DNA from: Alentia gelatinosa
Taxonomy: Eukaryota > Annelida > Polychaeta > Phyllodocida > Polynoidae
DNA: 64,000 bases
Reading direction: 5' to 3'
Assembly: GCA_950022655.1 (NCBI GenBank)
Contig: OX465587.1
Location: forward strand, 28,213,716-28,277,715
Shown here: one piece after another, positions 1 through 13,301 of the stretch
Layout: every line of letters starts with the position of its first letter
Position numbering within the stretch: position 1 is the first letter of the stretch
Made by a program: the position numbers and the translations under genes
The notes under the pieces: model-generated
The model's database searches: none
The model's input: the letters and a program-made list of their open reading frames with translations, nothing else
What the model was told of the DNA's origin: nothing

Positions 1-117
1 GAGGTCACATAGAAGTCACACCATGGAGGGGCGTAGAGAGGATCACTGTTCTCGTAGCAGGTACCTGAGACCTGTGGAGCCCATCTCCTTCTCCAGCGCC
101 GAGATGCTCATAGGAAT

Positions 118-850
118 TTTCTCTGTACTCTGGTATGATATACTCGCATATATTTGATTCATTTCTCCGTACTCTGGTATGATATACTCGCATATCTTTT
201 ATCTATTTCTCCGTACCCTGGTATAATGTACTCGCATATCTTTTATTCATTTCTCCGTAGTCTGGTATGATGTACTCACATATTTTTTATTCATTTGTCG
301 TACTCTGGTATGATATACTCGCATTTCTTTTATTCATTTCTCGAACTCTGGTATGATATACTCGCAGTTCTTTTATTCATTTCTCCGTGGTCTGGTATTA
401 CGTAGTCGCATATCTTGTATTTATTTTCCGTACTCTGGCAGGATATACTCGCATATCTTTTATTTATTTCTCTGTACTCTGATATGATCTACTCGTATTT
501 CTATTATTTATTGATTGATTCTCTGGTATGACATACTTGAATTTCTTCTATTTATTTTTCCATACTCTGGTTTGACAAACTTGTATTTCTTATTTATCTG
601 TCTTTTTTCTAGTATGATGCACTCATATTTCTATCATTCATTTATTGATTCTCTGCTATGACGTACTCTCATACCATTTATTTCTCCATACTCTAGTATG
701 ATGTTCTCGCATTTATTTAATTTATTTCTCCATAGTCTGGTATGACATACTTACATTTCTATCATTTATTTCTCCACAATCTTGTACAATGTACTTGTAT
801 TTCTTTTATTCAGTTCTCCATACTCTGGTATGACAAACATGCATTTCTTT
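118..850. repeat. Minisatellite, about 44-bp unit, about 16 copies
   Basis: A degenerate tandem array built on CTCTGGTATGATATACTCGC with a T-rich spacer. GTACTCTGG-like starts fall at 125, 169, 213, 257 and 300, then copies decay to the right. Bases 1-118 just left of it are GC-richer with an open + frame and could be exonic, but I found no convincing splice site there. Confidence 0.85.
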
Positions 851-1311
851 TGTGTATTATAAACCTATAAAAGTTTAGGGTCAGAACTCATATCCTATCG
901 ACTTTGAATAGCATAGTAATTCACAAGGCAAATATTTTCAAATTGTGGTAATCCATTGGGTTATATATCACTTCTAAATGATTATTTAAAAAAAAAAATA
1001 AAGTGAATCAAAATATAATTCAGCTGATATATATTAGGTATGTTATTTTTCAGATTAGATTATTTCATTATCTGCCTTGAATAAATGATATATTTTAGTA
1101 TAATACGTACATTTTACAGGGTGATACGGTAATGATATGCTTGCAATATTATGAAAAAGAGACTGATCACTCGTGGCGTATGATGGAAGAGCGAGGTTCT
1201 CATGTACTACGAATCAACGCCCAATAAAACTTTGTCAACAAAAATTGCAATCACCCCTCTAATGAGTGCTATATATACTAGTGATATATTGGTTTTCGTT
1301 CGACCTTTCAG

Positions 1312-1486
1312 TCCCTCTAAAGTCTCGTCGATTACCCAGCTACACGGAGACCGGAAGAGCGTGGTCAGAGTGACCTTGACCTCGCGAGAAGCCGCAGACG
1401 ACATGGACGCCAAGATGGCGTCCCGGAAGTTGAACATTAACGGCGTCCTGGTGGCCGAGGTCAAGGACAACGGATTCTTCGTCAAG
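1312..1486 (+). CDS. Gene 1 exon a
   Basis: The acceptor is CCTTTCAG before 1312 and the donor is AAG|GTCAGT after 1486. The 175 nt start in phase 2 and end in phase 0, matching the next exon. The open frame continues to a methionine at 1202, so a 5' extension without this acceptor is possible. Confidence 0.5.
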
Positions 1487-3151
1487 GTCAGTGGTGCAAA
1501 TTGTGAAGGGTAAACTGTGTAATTATGTAGAACTGCATCGAGAATCGTATAAATAGGCAATACTCCACGAGTTTGGATGCTACGTAATCATCATCGAGGC
1601 GAAGCCGGGTGACGATTACAGTGCATCCAAACGAGTGGAGTATTGTTTATTTTACGGTTCAAGTGCGGTTCTGGATTTATCTTACCCCTTTCACTGTTAG
1701 GGACAATTAAATCTCTTGTCTTGTCTTGTCTTCTTTCTGAAATCCTGGCCGCTGATTGGTCAATTGCCTATGACGTCATCTCATAATCACTACGCCACGA
1801 CCACTACCACCATCGCCGACGGTCTTCACTTGACCTCCAGATAGGCTACGATTGGAAATGACAGAATTATAGCCTATCGCCAGGTCCCCGATAATTGAAA
1901 AGTATAAACGATTCAATCCATGTCTCAATGTAGATCTCAGGCAGAGTTTTAAGATTAAAATATACTATCATTTTAGAAATATTCAATGAGTCTGAAAAAT
2001 CTTTTAGAGGTATTCAAAACATATTATGATATTATTTTTCAGTTAGTCAATGCTTCTGACCAGTTCTCACTCTCCCCACACAGGTTCTGTTACTGGACTG
2101 ACCCGTTCTCACTCTCCCCACACAGGTTCTGTTACTAGACTGACCAGTTCTCACTCTCCCCACACAGGTTCTGTTACTGGACTGACCAGTTCTCACTCTC
2201 CTCACACAGGTTCTGTTACTGGACTGACCAGTTCTCACTCTCCCCTCACAGGTTTTGACGAGTTCTCACTCTCCCCACACAGGTCCTGTTACTGGACGTC
2301 CCTGACCAGTTGTCACTCTCCCCACACAGGTTCTGTTACTGGACGTCCAGTTCTCACTCTCCCCTCACAGGTTCTGACCAGTTCTCACTCTCCCCACACA
2401 GGTCCTGTTACTGGACGTCCCTGACTATCTGAGCAGCTCTGAGCTGGAGTCGGAGTTACTCCCGTACGGTCCTGTCGCTTACATCAAACGAGAGTTCCAC
2501 GAGTTTGAGGGCCACCATCTGGACAGCGAGGTGCGCCACGTCCTCTACTCCTGGCTGGACAGAGAGCTCCCTGCCATCATCACCATAGACGGGCACGCTA
2601 TCTTCATCACCTCCAAATACCCAACCTTCCACACCAAAACCCGAGCTGAGAAGGACACCACTGCAGCAGTGGGGAACACCAAAGAATACAGACATGTTAA
2701 GAGTACAAGATCAAGGGCTGGGTCTCCAGTGAGGCCCACGCATGATACCAGCGTTATCCTATCGGATAAACCCCCATCTGCGCCTGCGTTAAGCTCCACT
2801 TCCGGTCTACGCCCCACACCGGAACCGGAAACGATGCCGGACAAGATGGCGGACGCGCCGCGGTTCGTGGAGATCATCAGTTCTCCGCACGGGACGCTGC
2901 CCCGGAAGATCTACCGCAAGGTCAGCGAGGTCGTGGAGACGCCGGTCGAGGAGGTCACGCGCAACCTCAGTCCTTATATGGAGCGCCACCAGCTGAGACT
3001 GCTCGACGCGACCCCTGGTGAGACGAACGGGAGTGACCCGGATGTAGGTCACCGGAAGTTGAGTCTGAGGAGCCCAGATGTGCCGAGACGGCGCAGCGAG
3101 ACTCTCCGAGATGAACTCGGGAATAATAACTCAATAAAGACCTCTGCATAG
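1312..3151 (+). CDS. Gag/ZCCHC3-like tandem RRM-like protein, last two coding exons
   Basis: The join is 1312..1486 + 2402..3151, phase-consistent and ending in TAG; the 5' part is not identified. Exon a encodes a beta-alpha-beta-like segment (RKSVVRVTLTSREAADDM ... LNINGVLV). Exon b begins LLDVPDYLSS ... LLPYGPVAYIKREFHEF ... LPAIITIDGHAIF, which has the spacing of the second RRM-like fold of ZCCHC3-type and LINE/retroelement ORF1 gag-like proteins. Those normally continue into CCHC zinc knuckles. Here none follows; the remaining roughly 170 residues are Ser/Pro/Arg-rich and look disordered. The family call is pattern recognition without an alignment. The gene could be a domesticated ORF1, a decayed copy or an unrelated RNA-binding protein. 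It converges with the potassium-channel subunit gene. Confidence 0.5.
1557..1700. repeat. Composite fold-back element, B hairpin plus start of A module
   Basis: The inverted arms start CAATACTCCAC and end GTGGAGTATTG (1558-1648). The tip at 1596-1610 reads as ACCCGGCTTCGCCTC on the minus strand. It is followed by TTATCTTACCCC near 1679, the A-module terminus. It lies in the intron of gene 1. Confidence 0.65.
2047..2424 (+). repeat. Minisatellite spanning the exon b acceptor, 42-bp unit, about 9 copies
   Basis: Each unit carries CTCTCCCCACACAG|GTTCTGTTACTGGAC, meaning the polypyrimidine tract, AG acceptor and first 15 or so coding bases of exon b. The last copy is the real acceptor, with AG at 2400-2401. 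In phase 0 a typical upstream copy would read V-L-L-L-D-stop. Open frames over the array are by-products of a unit length divisible by three. Confidence 0.9.
2402..3151 (+). CDS. Gene 1 exon b, terminal
   Basis: The acceptor CACACAG ends at 2401. There are 250 codons including the TAG at 3149-3151. It encodes the second RRM-like segment and the low-complexity tail. Confidence 0.6.
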   Translation, partial: VLLLDVPDYLSSSELESELLPYGPVAYIKREFHEFEGHHLDSEVRHVLYSWLDRELPAIITIDGHAIFITSKYPTFHTKTRAEKDTTAAVGNTKEYRHVKSTRSRAGSPVRPTHDTSVILSDKPPSAPALSSTSGLRPTPEPETMPDKMADAPRFVEIISSPHGTLPRKIYRKVSEVVETPVEEVTRNLSPYMERHQLRLLDATPGETNGSDPDVGHRKLSLRSPDVPRRRSETLRDELGNNNSIKTSA

Positions 3152-3446
3152 ACTTCTGCAGAATAGAGGGGAGACTGGGGCCTTTTTGATAAGGTATGCC
3201 CATAATAGTGCACGGTACAAGGGTACAAGGAGACCTCATGCCAGGGTTAGGCCCGGTGTGCACCAGTAATTTGTTACCTAGTCTCTTTCACGACCACTCG
3301 AGGCACGCTGGCGAGGGTCTGTGGGCGTCTACCAGGGCTGGGTGCTCATTGGCTGGTATCTGAATTTTCTCGTTGGGTGAGCTAATAATAGTACAGATTC
3401 AAACTAGGGAATCACCAACAAACACTCACGTGGGAGCTGTCAGATG

Positions 3447-3452
3447 AATAAA
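3447..3452 (+). promoter_or_regulatory. Candidate poly(A) signal of gene 1
   Basis: AATAAA lies about 300 nt after the stop. Another AATAAA overlaps the last codons near 3130. Confidence 0.35.
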
Positions 3453-3980
3453 CTTCCCTAACTATTGAAACCAAATTAAAATTATGTGCTCTACTGATAC
3501 ATTATTATATATACTATTCATTGTTAAACTTGAAAAAAAAAATTTAATTACGATTCCTTTGCAAACTGCTGAGAGAATATTCACTTTGTCTTCTGCCTGT
3601 ATATAAACATGTGACATCATTATCGCTGCCATACTGCTTCCGGGTATGGAATTCCCTACCTCAGCCCCTAGACTCCTACAGGCCCTCCCCGTCTGGTGAA
3701 TGGTGGCCGCACTACAGGCTATTTGTTATCCTGCGCTAAACCGTTATTATCGCCCACTCAATACGCGCATGCGTCTGGACACGTTCCTCCGTTCAGCTAG
3801 CACGGACTATTGGACGTACTACTATATAAATGTGGTCGCATAGCAGTGGGACAAGACTCACTTCAGATACGCTGCGTTTTTTCTCCACACATATTACTAT
3901 ATAAATGTGATTTTAATGTAAATAAATGAAAAGAATAGTATTCTATCATAAGAATTAGATGTCATGACATGTCGTGATAT

Positions 3981-4289
3981 GGGACCTGTTTCACTAGCTT
4001 TGTGACAAGTCTAGATGGCGTCTAGATGGTGTGTCCAGTTTCATAAGAATTAGACAATAGACTTCAGTTTGTCTGTTCTTGCTTGCACTGTTGGTGCCGC
4101 GTTTCATGTCTGTCTAACACTTTTGTCACGAAACTAGTGAAACAGGTTCATGACGTGTAGATTTGTCTGATTCTTATGTTTGGGGTCTGTTTTTACCTAA
4201 GGGCAGCTACTTGTGTTGTCACGAAACTAGACAACCCCAATGTCTGTATGGTGTCACAGACATGTCACGAAACTAGTGAAACAGGTCCC
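3981..4289. mobile_element. MITE family 1, copy A
   Basis: Terminal inverted repeats GGGACCTGTTTCACTAG and CTAGTGAAACAGGTCCC, about 309 bp. Related copies lie at 24411, 25043, 32303, 38765 and about 44140. There is no coding capacity. Confidence 0.8.
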
Positions 4290-4937
4290 AGCTTAATTTC
4301 GGCAAATGGTTCACTCTCTAATAGTAAACTTCAGCACTGCGCATGCTTGCATGCGTCAGGGTACATCCTCGGGTGTATCGGTTAAGCCGGATGCTCATCT
4401 ACCGATTTAGGGTTGAACGATTAGTTCCCAAATCGTATAGGAGTTGGTCACCTTGTCGCAGGCAAATTACGTAACCCCTCGCCCAATCCGCAGACTGATA
4501 AAAATCGGTGTATGGTCCACTAATCGCTGGGGGAGGGCAAAATCCAATGAAACCAAGTGTACACTAATCGCTGGGTAGCCTTGCCTAGCTGTCCTACATC
4601 TACCGACTCCGTCAGAATGGCTCGGCTGAGACAAATTACCCTCCGTTTGTCGCCGACAAACGTACATAAATGTTCCGAAATCGGTAGATGGGCATTGGGC
4701 TTTACAGTTAAAGTTGACTTTCCAACGTGGTATGGATTTTGTGTCGGGAGATGCATCATAAGGTATATCGGAGTGTATCGGGAGCTCAGTGGAAGTGTGC
4801 TTTACTACAATCGTTTCTGAATAAGTTTCTCCAGAAGCTGTGATGACAGCGGTTAAGTGTATCACAAAATATGCATTTAAAAGATTGGAGAATGACACAT
4901 ATAATCTCAAACCTATATTATCGTAAAACCGAATGAG

Positions 4938-5044
4938 TTTTGATCTGGGCTCCCGTATGTGATGGTTCCGGATATCACTCGGCTCCGCCTCGTGATATCT
5001 TTAAGCCAAACTCCAGGAGTCACATACGGGAGCCCAGATTAAAA
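4938..5044. repeat. Composite fold-back locus S1, B hairpin
   Basis: The arms contain CTGGGCTCCCGTATGTGA and TCACATACGGGAGCCCAG. The tip is ATCACTCGGCTCCGCCTCGTGAT. The locus motif CCGTATG recurs in the adjoining A module. Confidence 0.8.
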
Positions 5045-5060
5045 CGAATAAGGTTTTGAT

Positions 5061-5312
5061 TTTATCCTACCCCCTGTGAACGATATTTTTATGAGAGGAT
5101 AATAACAAAAAAACACGATAAAAACTTTCTGAAGTCCTCCATATAGCTCTCCTTGCTGCTCTGAAGGCGCTTGGAACTACTTTCAGCTGCTGATCTCTGA
5201 TTGGCCCATTTTTTTGTACGCTGCTAGGAGCGATTTTTTATCCGTATGCGACATACGGGCGCATACGGAAAGTCAATGTTAAGCCTATGGGAAGCATAAG
5301 GGTAGGATAAAG
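5061..5312 (-). repeat. Composite fold-back locus S1, A module
   Basis: The ends are TTATCCTACCCC and GGGTAGGATAA. On the minus strand it contains CCATAGGCTTAACATTG followed by CCGTATGCG and its complement. It lies directly beside the B hairpin at 4938. Confidence 0.75.
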
Positions 5313-6962
5313 TCAAAGTACTGAGCATCTATCTCTTGAAATGGTGTTTTGAGCAGGGGTGTCTGTAGTTTCATCGGGGCAACTTTGACTCCCGATACTT
5401 GTATAAGCCATTTTGCACTGGCCGACTATATTCACCACCAATCTGGAGTCAGGAACCACTGCTCTACAAGGTATTCCGATGCCAGATCGGTGAATGGAAA
5501 CAGAGCAGTGTTCACCGATTAATTGTGCATAGGTTATACAATGAGGCCACCACTGAACTGTCAGATGCAGCCGAAAAAAAGGCCTACTTTGTGGAAATCA
5601 TAATTCTAACAGTTTTATAGTTACCTTATTAAAGTATTAGAAGATGAACTCCTCAGCATATATCTTCACTAGAACGTAGACAAATAAAAATCCAAGAGAC
5701 ATGTACAATTTTAGTTTGTATATTTGATCAAATAAACGCCTCACATATTATCGCCCACGAGCGGCTATACAACTATAGACCCCTGGCAATCTTTCCCGGT
5801 ATTCTCAGGTATGTATCTCCCCCTCCCTGAGACAAAAACCTGGGAAGCGCTTGAATGGATAAAATGAAATGACATGTTTCTTGGACCCAGGCTTTCCTAT
5901 TATATCCCTGCCAATATTCCCAGATAATTACAAGGTGCGCAAACCCCTACCTGAAACAAAATCCTGGATACAGACCATATGATGTATGCAATAATATAAT
6001 CAAAGTTTATCCGGGGGCTTCGCCAACTGGATCCCCTGAAGGGGCGTTACTGCTAGACCCCTGCCAATGTTCAATATATGTAACCCCCTTCCTTCAACGA
6101 ATTTCCAAGGGACAGCTTGTATAATTTATAAAATCCAGATGTTTTGGTGGGGGGGGGGGGGCTATACAGAGTCCTGGATACAACTTGTATATAATCTATA
6201 AAATCTAAGTGCGTCCAAGGCTTTACCCCTGTATCCCCCCAGGAAGGGCTTCTTAGCTGGACCCCTGTCAATCTTCAGAAATGAAAAACAAATGAAAACA
6301 AATTCCTGGGTATACATGCCCCTATAGCAGTGGCTGTGGTAGTATTTCATACTTTTCAATCATAGGTATGCCAAAAATTCACGATCGTCGAAAATGATTG
6401 ATGATGTCAACCTCGAGTTACAGTCTCCAAAAAAACTTGTTTCCGTATACCATGGTTATTTCATAGTTATGGTATCTGACAGTTTTTAGATGATGGGTAG
6501 TGGTTTACTGAGTCCCCATATGTTTTCAAAAGGGTACTTTGTATTCTATGGATAATAAATCAATACTAATAATGTAAACAAGACAAAGAGATGTATTCAG
6601 CATTTTTTATTCATGCTTGAGCACCATAACGCAGCACTATTATTGGCTTTAGTTTAGTCAGAACAACATCCACCAGGAGTCTCTACTGCAGAACAATCAC
6701 AACACAGCAGATACTTTGTCAAGATAAAGTGGAGAGTACTGTGAGCAGTTCCTGTGCTGGGAGAGTGAATCATGAGAAGTCCTTCATTTAACAATCTCCA
6801 AGCACAAATTAGTCATCTTAGACCATTCTACAGCTTATGGAGAAGAAATAGTCTTCTTAGTCATAGTCTTTCTCAGCATGGCATGTGGCAATGGTATTTA
6901 GTAATCAGGGTAGTGATAAATGCATTATTCCATACTGATAGATTCTTAAGAAGGAAAAGCAT

Positions 6963-7200
6963 CGAGATCTATAGCCACTGAAAATATGAGTTTTGGTTGC
7001 AGAGTAATCCTCAGGGTAAAGCCCAGTGGGATTAAGTAGCAAACCAAAATGAACAGTGGCTATGGATCAAGTGCAGTTAAAATTTCATCTCACCCCTTAC
7101 TCACTGACTAATCATTTGTTCCCGATTGATTTTTTTCTTAAAATACTCCATGGGTCTTGAGTTCCCAATGTCTATGGGGGAAGAAACCAGGGGTGAGACA
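6963..7200 (-). repeat. Composite fold-back locus S10 (B 6963-7072, A 7085-7200)
   Basis: The B arms share TAGCCACTG and CAGTGGCTA, plus GTTTTGGTT and AACCAAAA. The tip resembles CCCACTGGGCTTTACCCTGAGG on the minus strand. The A module has CATCTCACCCC and GGGGTGAGA ends around a CATAGACATTGGGAACTC core. Confidence 0.65.
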
Positions 7201-10200
7201 ATGTGAGGTTCCCAGCAGGCATTGGTAAATATTGCTATCACTTCAAAACAATTCTCCAAACAAGGGGGGAGCTAACAGAGCCCATCTCCTATTTTGGAGG
7301 ATATTATTGCCAGGATTCCTCATGCTATACACTAATTAACATATACATTAAGGCCTGTTCACACTGTGCAACTGGGGGAATTGTGAGCGGGCACACCTAG
7401 TCTAGACTTGAGGTGACATGCTTGAAACTAGTCATTCCAAATTTGTGTACCACATTGCAAGCTATGCTCAAATTTGTATGTGAACCCCCCCCCCCCCCCC
7501 CCTTGAGACTGGAAAGTACCTCAGTATACCCAGTTGGCGACTTGTGGTACAATATATCAAACATGTTTGATATTCAAAAGTGCTTGCAACTGGGCATACC
7601 TGAGGTACCTCCAGCCTGAGATTGGGCCTACTGGGTATGCGCAGTCTCAGACTAGTGGGAAGCATGCAATTCACACTTTTGCTGCACTATGCGCTCATAG
7701 GTACACCCAGTCTCAGACTCTGCATACCTTGGTACCTCCAGTCATACAGTATGAACTGGACATTAGTATTAAGGCAGGCATGCCTTACACAAGGAAAAAT
7801 AAAAGCACATCAAGTGAGAACCATTATATAAGATTTTCACAAGAGCAATCTGGAAGAAGATATTTACCATCTGAATATAGAAAGGGAGGAAATGTATTTG
7901 TATAATAATATATAGGATGAACAAGGTCTTTGACCACGATAAAGCTCTACCTGTGAGAAGGAATGCAGCCTTTTAATAGCAATTATATACACACACAATA
8001 AGAACTTCACTCATCTGGATGCAAATCACAATACATCACATGCTGTAATTCACACTATTTAGCACCGGGAGGGGAAGGTCACTAGTAATAATCAATGCTA
8101 TTAACAACAGTGTGTAGCCGGCTATGTAGAGGGCCATGGGGAGCTACCAGCTCACCTTGTCCAAGGTTATACACCAAACTGAAGGTTGAGCATCGGTAAA
8201 TGGTACCTGTTGATTGTATTTGTGTTACTTTTTGTAACAGAATGATATCGTGGAAGTTGTGGACAGAAGAAGCATGAAGAACCCATATGGCATGGGTAAG
8301 GAAACCTGACAAATATCTAATGTAGCAAATGCTTCATGGCCTAAATCCCATAAAATAAACTGATAATAAAACTATATACAAAAATATAGCAAGGGCAAAG
8401 ATTCTGTATAAAATGTATAACACATATGAAGCATTCAGTGATCAAATAGGAATCTTGTTATTCATTAAATAAGTATAAGTACCTAATGGACATTATGTTC
8501 ATTATGTGGATCATTTTGGACGAACCAGTCTTTGGGTAGGCTGAAGTAAATAATTACAAATCCAATAGAAAAAATCTTGCTAAATTATAAAATACATTCT
8601 TAAGCCTATAAGACAATGGCACAATAACTCTTCATAATCACACCTCTTCTCAATTAATCTATCCAGTCAGTGAGAATCGGTTTAATGTTTGTTTCTGTAC
8701 ACACTTCACTGACTTTATTACTCTCAAGTAAGCAGTCAAGCATTATTGGCATGGGGAGAATGGCCAAGGCTCCCAAACCTTAAGACATTTGACGTACACA
8801 TTTTCACCTGCTGTTCTAGATTCTCTGTGGTCTGTTTCATTTGTTTTGATGCATATCTGTCCTGTCACTATGAAGGTTTGTTTTTAGGAGATATAAAGGT
8901 AATTACAGATCTGAAACCCTATTCCTGATATCTTGATTATATCATAAGCTATTACACTTTTGAATAAAGGCCTAAATCCCAGTCTGTGGCCTAGCTCTCG
9001 GCAGCTTTCTTTGATCTCACTTGAGTCACTGTATGAGGTTTTCATACAATGACAAAAGTTACACTGATTCATTCTAACCATCAGCCCACTGAGAATCGCT
9101 TGCAAATATCAGTGTCTTATAGGCTTTAGATACACAAATATGTCAATGTTCAGTAAGCTGATATACAACAAGCAGTGTTGATGAGTAGGGATGTAACCAT
9201 ATTTACATATATTGCTTAAGGAAACGGTTTTGTACCTTTGTGCAAATTGCTTCATGGTGTCTCTATGGCTGCTGGTTCATTATGTACTATCACTCAGTGA
9301 CATAAAAACCATATCTGTGTACCATACCTTGTTTGTATTATGGGTTTTGGGCCTAATCCATTGAAGCCAGATACTTACATAAGCTCTATGTGGGGTTATC
9401 ATTGCAATTTTGGTTTTGTAATTTCTATTTTGACTCAAAGCTCTTCCATGTGCTTAAAAGCCATTTTCCACTGTCCGATGAAAACAGCACCAATTAATTG
9501 ACTTCTCCTTAAAGTTGCTCAGTGGTGGCTAACGACAGTACATTGTTATCTATAAATTTGTGAGGGTACTGCATATGCTTTGTTTCTGCCACATTTGAAG
9601 TCCCATACCAACTAAACTGTCCTGCAAACATAGTAACCATCACAGAGGATTTCAAACCCCCTTGATTCTGTCCCTCTGTGACCAAGTCAGACAGTGGTAG
9701 TAAAAATCGATCGGTGGATCAGAACTGCAGATCGGTGGTGAGAAGTCATCCAGAGGAAAATGGCTCTTTCCATAATAGTTAAATCAATTTTTATCGGAAG
9801 CCTAAAGAACCAGTTGGTCAACACCTTTAAAAAAAGTTGTTTATCACAGAGGGTCAAGTTGAAACAGCTGTTATCTGGCACCCCAATACTTCATCTGCCA
9901 AACTCAAGTTATGCATTTGTGAAATTAAAAATTCAGATGCAAGGAATTGCCCAATAGTCTAAAATATAGGCATGTGACATTTCATGATTATAATTCTTCA
10001 AACCTCACAAGCACATGTATTTTTAAGAGCTAAAAAGACATTACTAGACACATGAGCCACATTACTCTACACCAGTTCCCATTAAGTAATACAGATAGCT
10101 ACCTCCTGGAGTCCAATGAACCACAAAAAGGAAACTGTATGGATACAACCTTCATAACATCATCAAATGTTTAGTCAGCAAGTTATTACAATCTTTGATG

Positions 10201-13127
10201 TATTTTGTATCTGAAACACAGGAAATAGGAAACCCCTTGAGCGGTCATCTTCACGACTTACCCTGACATTTTCCACAGAAAGAGTGTTTATTTTTGCCCC
10301 CTTATTTGGAATGTATTGAATGCTTTCAATAGGTTATCTATTATCTATCACACATATGTATACTCTTCAGATGCCAAGGGATATTTGGAGATATGGTTTC
10401 TGATATCATATCATGTTCATTCCTTGATTTTCATCAATGGAAGAAATACGCACCGAGGTACAATTGAGGGATATGAAGAAAAGGAATGTGTATCTTATAT
10501 TCCTATATACTCATTGGTGAACAATGTATAGTAAGCTTTAAGTAATCATTTTTTTCATCCTTTCCTCATAACTTTGACATACGTTCTTGGAAACATAGCT
10601 TCCCTCTGTTACATCTCCAATGATATTCAACTGTCCTGCAGTGATACCAATAATTTTGGCTAATTTTTCCAAAAAAATAACTGACTATATATTGACAATT
10701 TGCTGAATGGGGAATAAATTGCTGGATGTCTCCAGGCTACAGACATTACATTGTCATTACCTATGCATTCATATGGTGAGGTTATCTGTCTTTAACTTTT
10801 CTTCTTTCTGGTTGTAAGCAGTATATAGTTCAAAATGACTTGACACTGTGAAGGTAAAGGTACATTGTGACAAGCAATTATGATCCCTTCATGTAACTAT
10901 CCCTTCAGCTTTTAAGAAAAATCTAAATCAAACATTGACACCCAAAGCTTTTAATGCAATAAAAACCTGTAATAGCAACTTGCCAGTTTTACTTAAATTT
11001 TGAGTAAAATAAAAAACTTATTATTTTATAGCTATTGCAGACATTCCTTTTGATGTGTTGACAGGTGAGGCAGCATTGGAATAAAGTTACATTAAACTGC
11101 AATGCTTCAGATATTAGGGGTGAGTTTTAAGAAGAAAGAGTGATGCTGAATCAATTACGATTAACATGATAGATACTGCAAAGGTCTCACTGTAGTTGTG
11201 TTATATTATGATGAACTTATTATTGAAGCTTCTCTGATTCGAATGGAGGACAACTCTTTGTGCAGAACAATCCCAAACTGGTATCATTATCTAGTAAAAG
11301 CTTCAGATATATATTTCTAAATATTGATATTAGCATATGTTTTGTTTATTTATTTCTAAATAAGCTTTTCTTTTTAAATCTCACCCCTGATTGTACTAAG
11401 TTTTATTTTCAGCAAGAAATCACATAACATCTGCCTTTTCTGTGGCAATTCAAGTTTGGTGCAAAGGTTCAGTTTTCCCAGGTAAACAGAAAAAAAGTAT
11501 AAGATCAAATTAGTAGTCTGGAAATGATATAAAAATGTGAACATCATTTCCTTAGGGGAAGACTTATAGTAGCAAATTCTAAACTTAAATCATGATATTA
11601 TTATGTTATTAGCAAGATCACATCTATTTACATTCAATTTTGTAGCAGAATCCACTGAAGGAATGACCTTGCTCATACTGTAATGTTTACGATATGGTAT
11701 GGATATTTCCATGGTTCATATTCTATTAATGACTGATCACAATTTGATAAGCTATCACAGCCTTTCAAAATAAACAAATATTCAAGCAAGTCTAGATGGT
11801 TCCTTTTCTTTGAACCTTTCTTTAGACAACAAATAAAGAACATAAACACAAAATACTGGAAATAGAAGTGAGCTTCTTCATAGTTGGGAATATACATTTC
11901 AGGATTACATATTGGATTAAGACTGCCTTTACAGCATAGGGGAATGTGCTAAATCATGTACAGCCCTTTTAGGCATACAACACATAGTAATGTATCATAT
12001 TGTATTATTTTCCTATTGTTATCATAGGAAGATGAAATCCTTCAAAACAACACTCCACACATTGAAGGTGGAGGCACTTTGACTACAAATATTGCTGGCA
12101 AGTAGGTTCTCTGAGTAGGAATGTTATTGTCATGAGTAAGGTATGTTTCATTAGCACATTTGGCGACATGATTCTCACAATTGTTGACTAGTAATGTGAC
12201 AAGACAACATCTGGATTCAAATCTAATCCCATTTTTCTAATTAGAAATGTACAGCCTATAAATAGGAATTCTTAATAGCAAGTGTAACATGACTATCAAC
12301 TACAAGTTCTTTGCTTAAAAGTAACATTTCTCCCTGCAACTCTCCCATTTGACACATACCAAGGTCCTTCTTAGTTACTGTACACATTGCTAATCACCCT
12401 GTAGGTCTTTGCCCTTGGGGAAAACCATTGTCCATTGAGGAATGTATGCACGTATTTGCAAGTAATATATTATGTGAGCATGGTTTTGGCCAAATTGATT
12501 AAAGTCAGAGACCTTCATGAACTCTATGTCAGGCCACACAAATTGTAATGGTGGTCCAACCACTTACCAGGGGGTATTTTTCAGTCACGACAATCAGGTG
12601 ACATACGATCATATAGGATTAGCCAATTACCATGGGGTGTGACACATAGGGCAGTTTGAAGTGTCCTATAGTAGTGATAATGATGGTATCTAGGAATATC
12701 ATTACTAACCACTGTCGTTACTGAAAAAACAAGGCTCAGGATTACTTCATTGTAACTGTTATTTTGACTAAAGACTAGAGTAGGATTTCAGATGGAAACA
12801 TTTCCATCCAGTGGCTTAATCATTCATATTCTTCTCTAAGTAGAATAAAAGATATAGATGCCTCAAACAGACTTTAACCAAATGGACCAGCACCTTGGCA
12901 GAGCCAAACACCACTCATGCATTAAGGTGGATATCAGTAATAAGAGAAAACGTAGTGAGTGAGCCAGTAACGATTGCAATTTGAGATCTTTTGTCCTATA
13001 CCTACAACCAGATGCCAGAGGCCAAGGGCCATTGTTATTGGTAAAAAGCCAAAAGAGGGCAATGCTACAGGTTCACTCACCATGTCTTCTTATTATCATA
13101 TACCTCAAATTGATGAGAAAATACCGT

Positions 13128-13133
13128 TTTATT
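13128..13133 (-). promoter_or_regulatory. Candidate poly(A) signal of the KCNMB-like gene
   Basis: AATAAA on the minus strand, about 170 nt beyond the stop at 13302. Confidence 0.45.
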
Positions 13134-13301
13134 CCCTTACAAAGTTGTCGATTCACAGCCTGTTGACCCGATGTTGGTGCTTGTTCACTATGGGCACAGC
13201 ACGCCTGATCATTAATTATACTGAGCCCCTAGCAGAGGATAGTATTTCATAGATGTTCGGCCACAGGTATATAACAATATACCTTCACCAAATATTGACA
13301 T

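Larger units (their letters stand above)
3152..13301. other. Intergenic region between convergent genes
   Basis: No supported gene. From 3640 to 5540 it holds MITEs and fold-backs, from 6960 to 7200 a composite fold-back, and from 7350 to 7750 an element related to the one at 24446-24790. From about 7900 to 13100 it is mostly AT-rich unique-looking sequence in which I see no gene; open frames there are short and lack splice context or family motifs. Confidence 0.6.

Noticed and set aside
7534..7905. 123-codon plus-strand frame
   Set aside because: It overlaps a MITE-like element with CCAGTCTCAGACT repeats related to 24446-24790; no coding features.
12974..13252. 92-codon frame near the 3' end of the KCNMB-like gene
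   Set aside because: It lies in the likely 3' UTR of the opposite strand and has no family motif or splice support.
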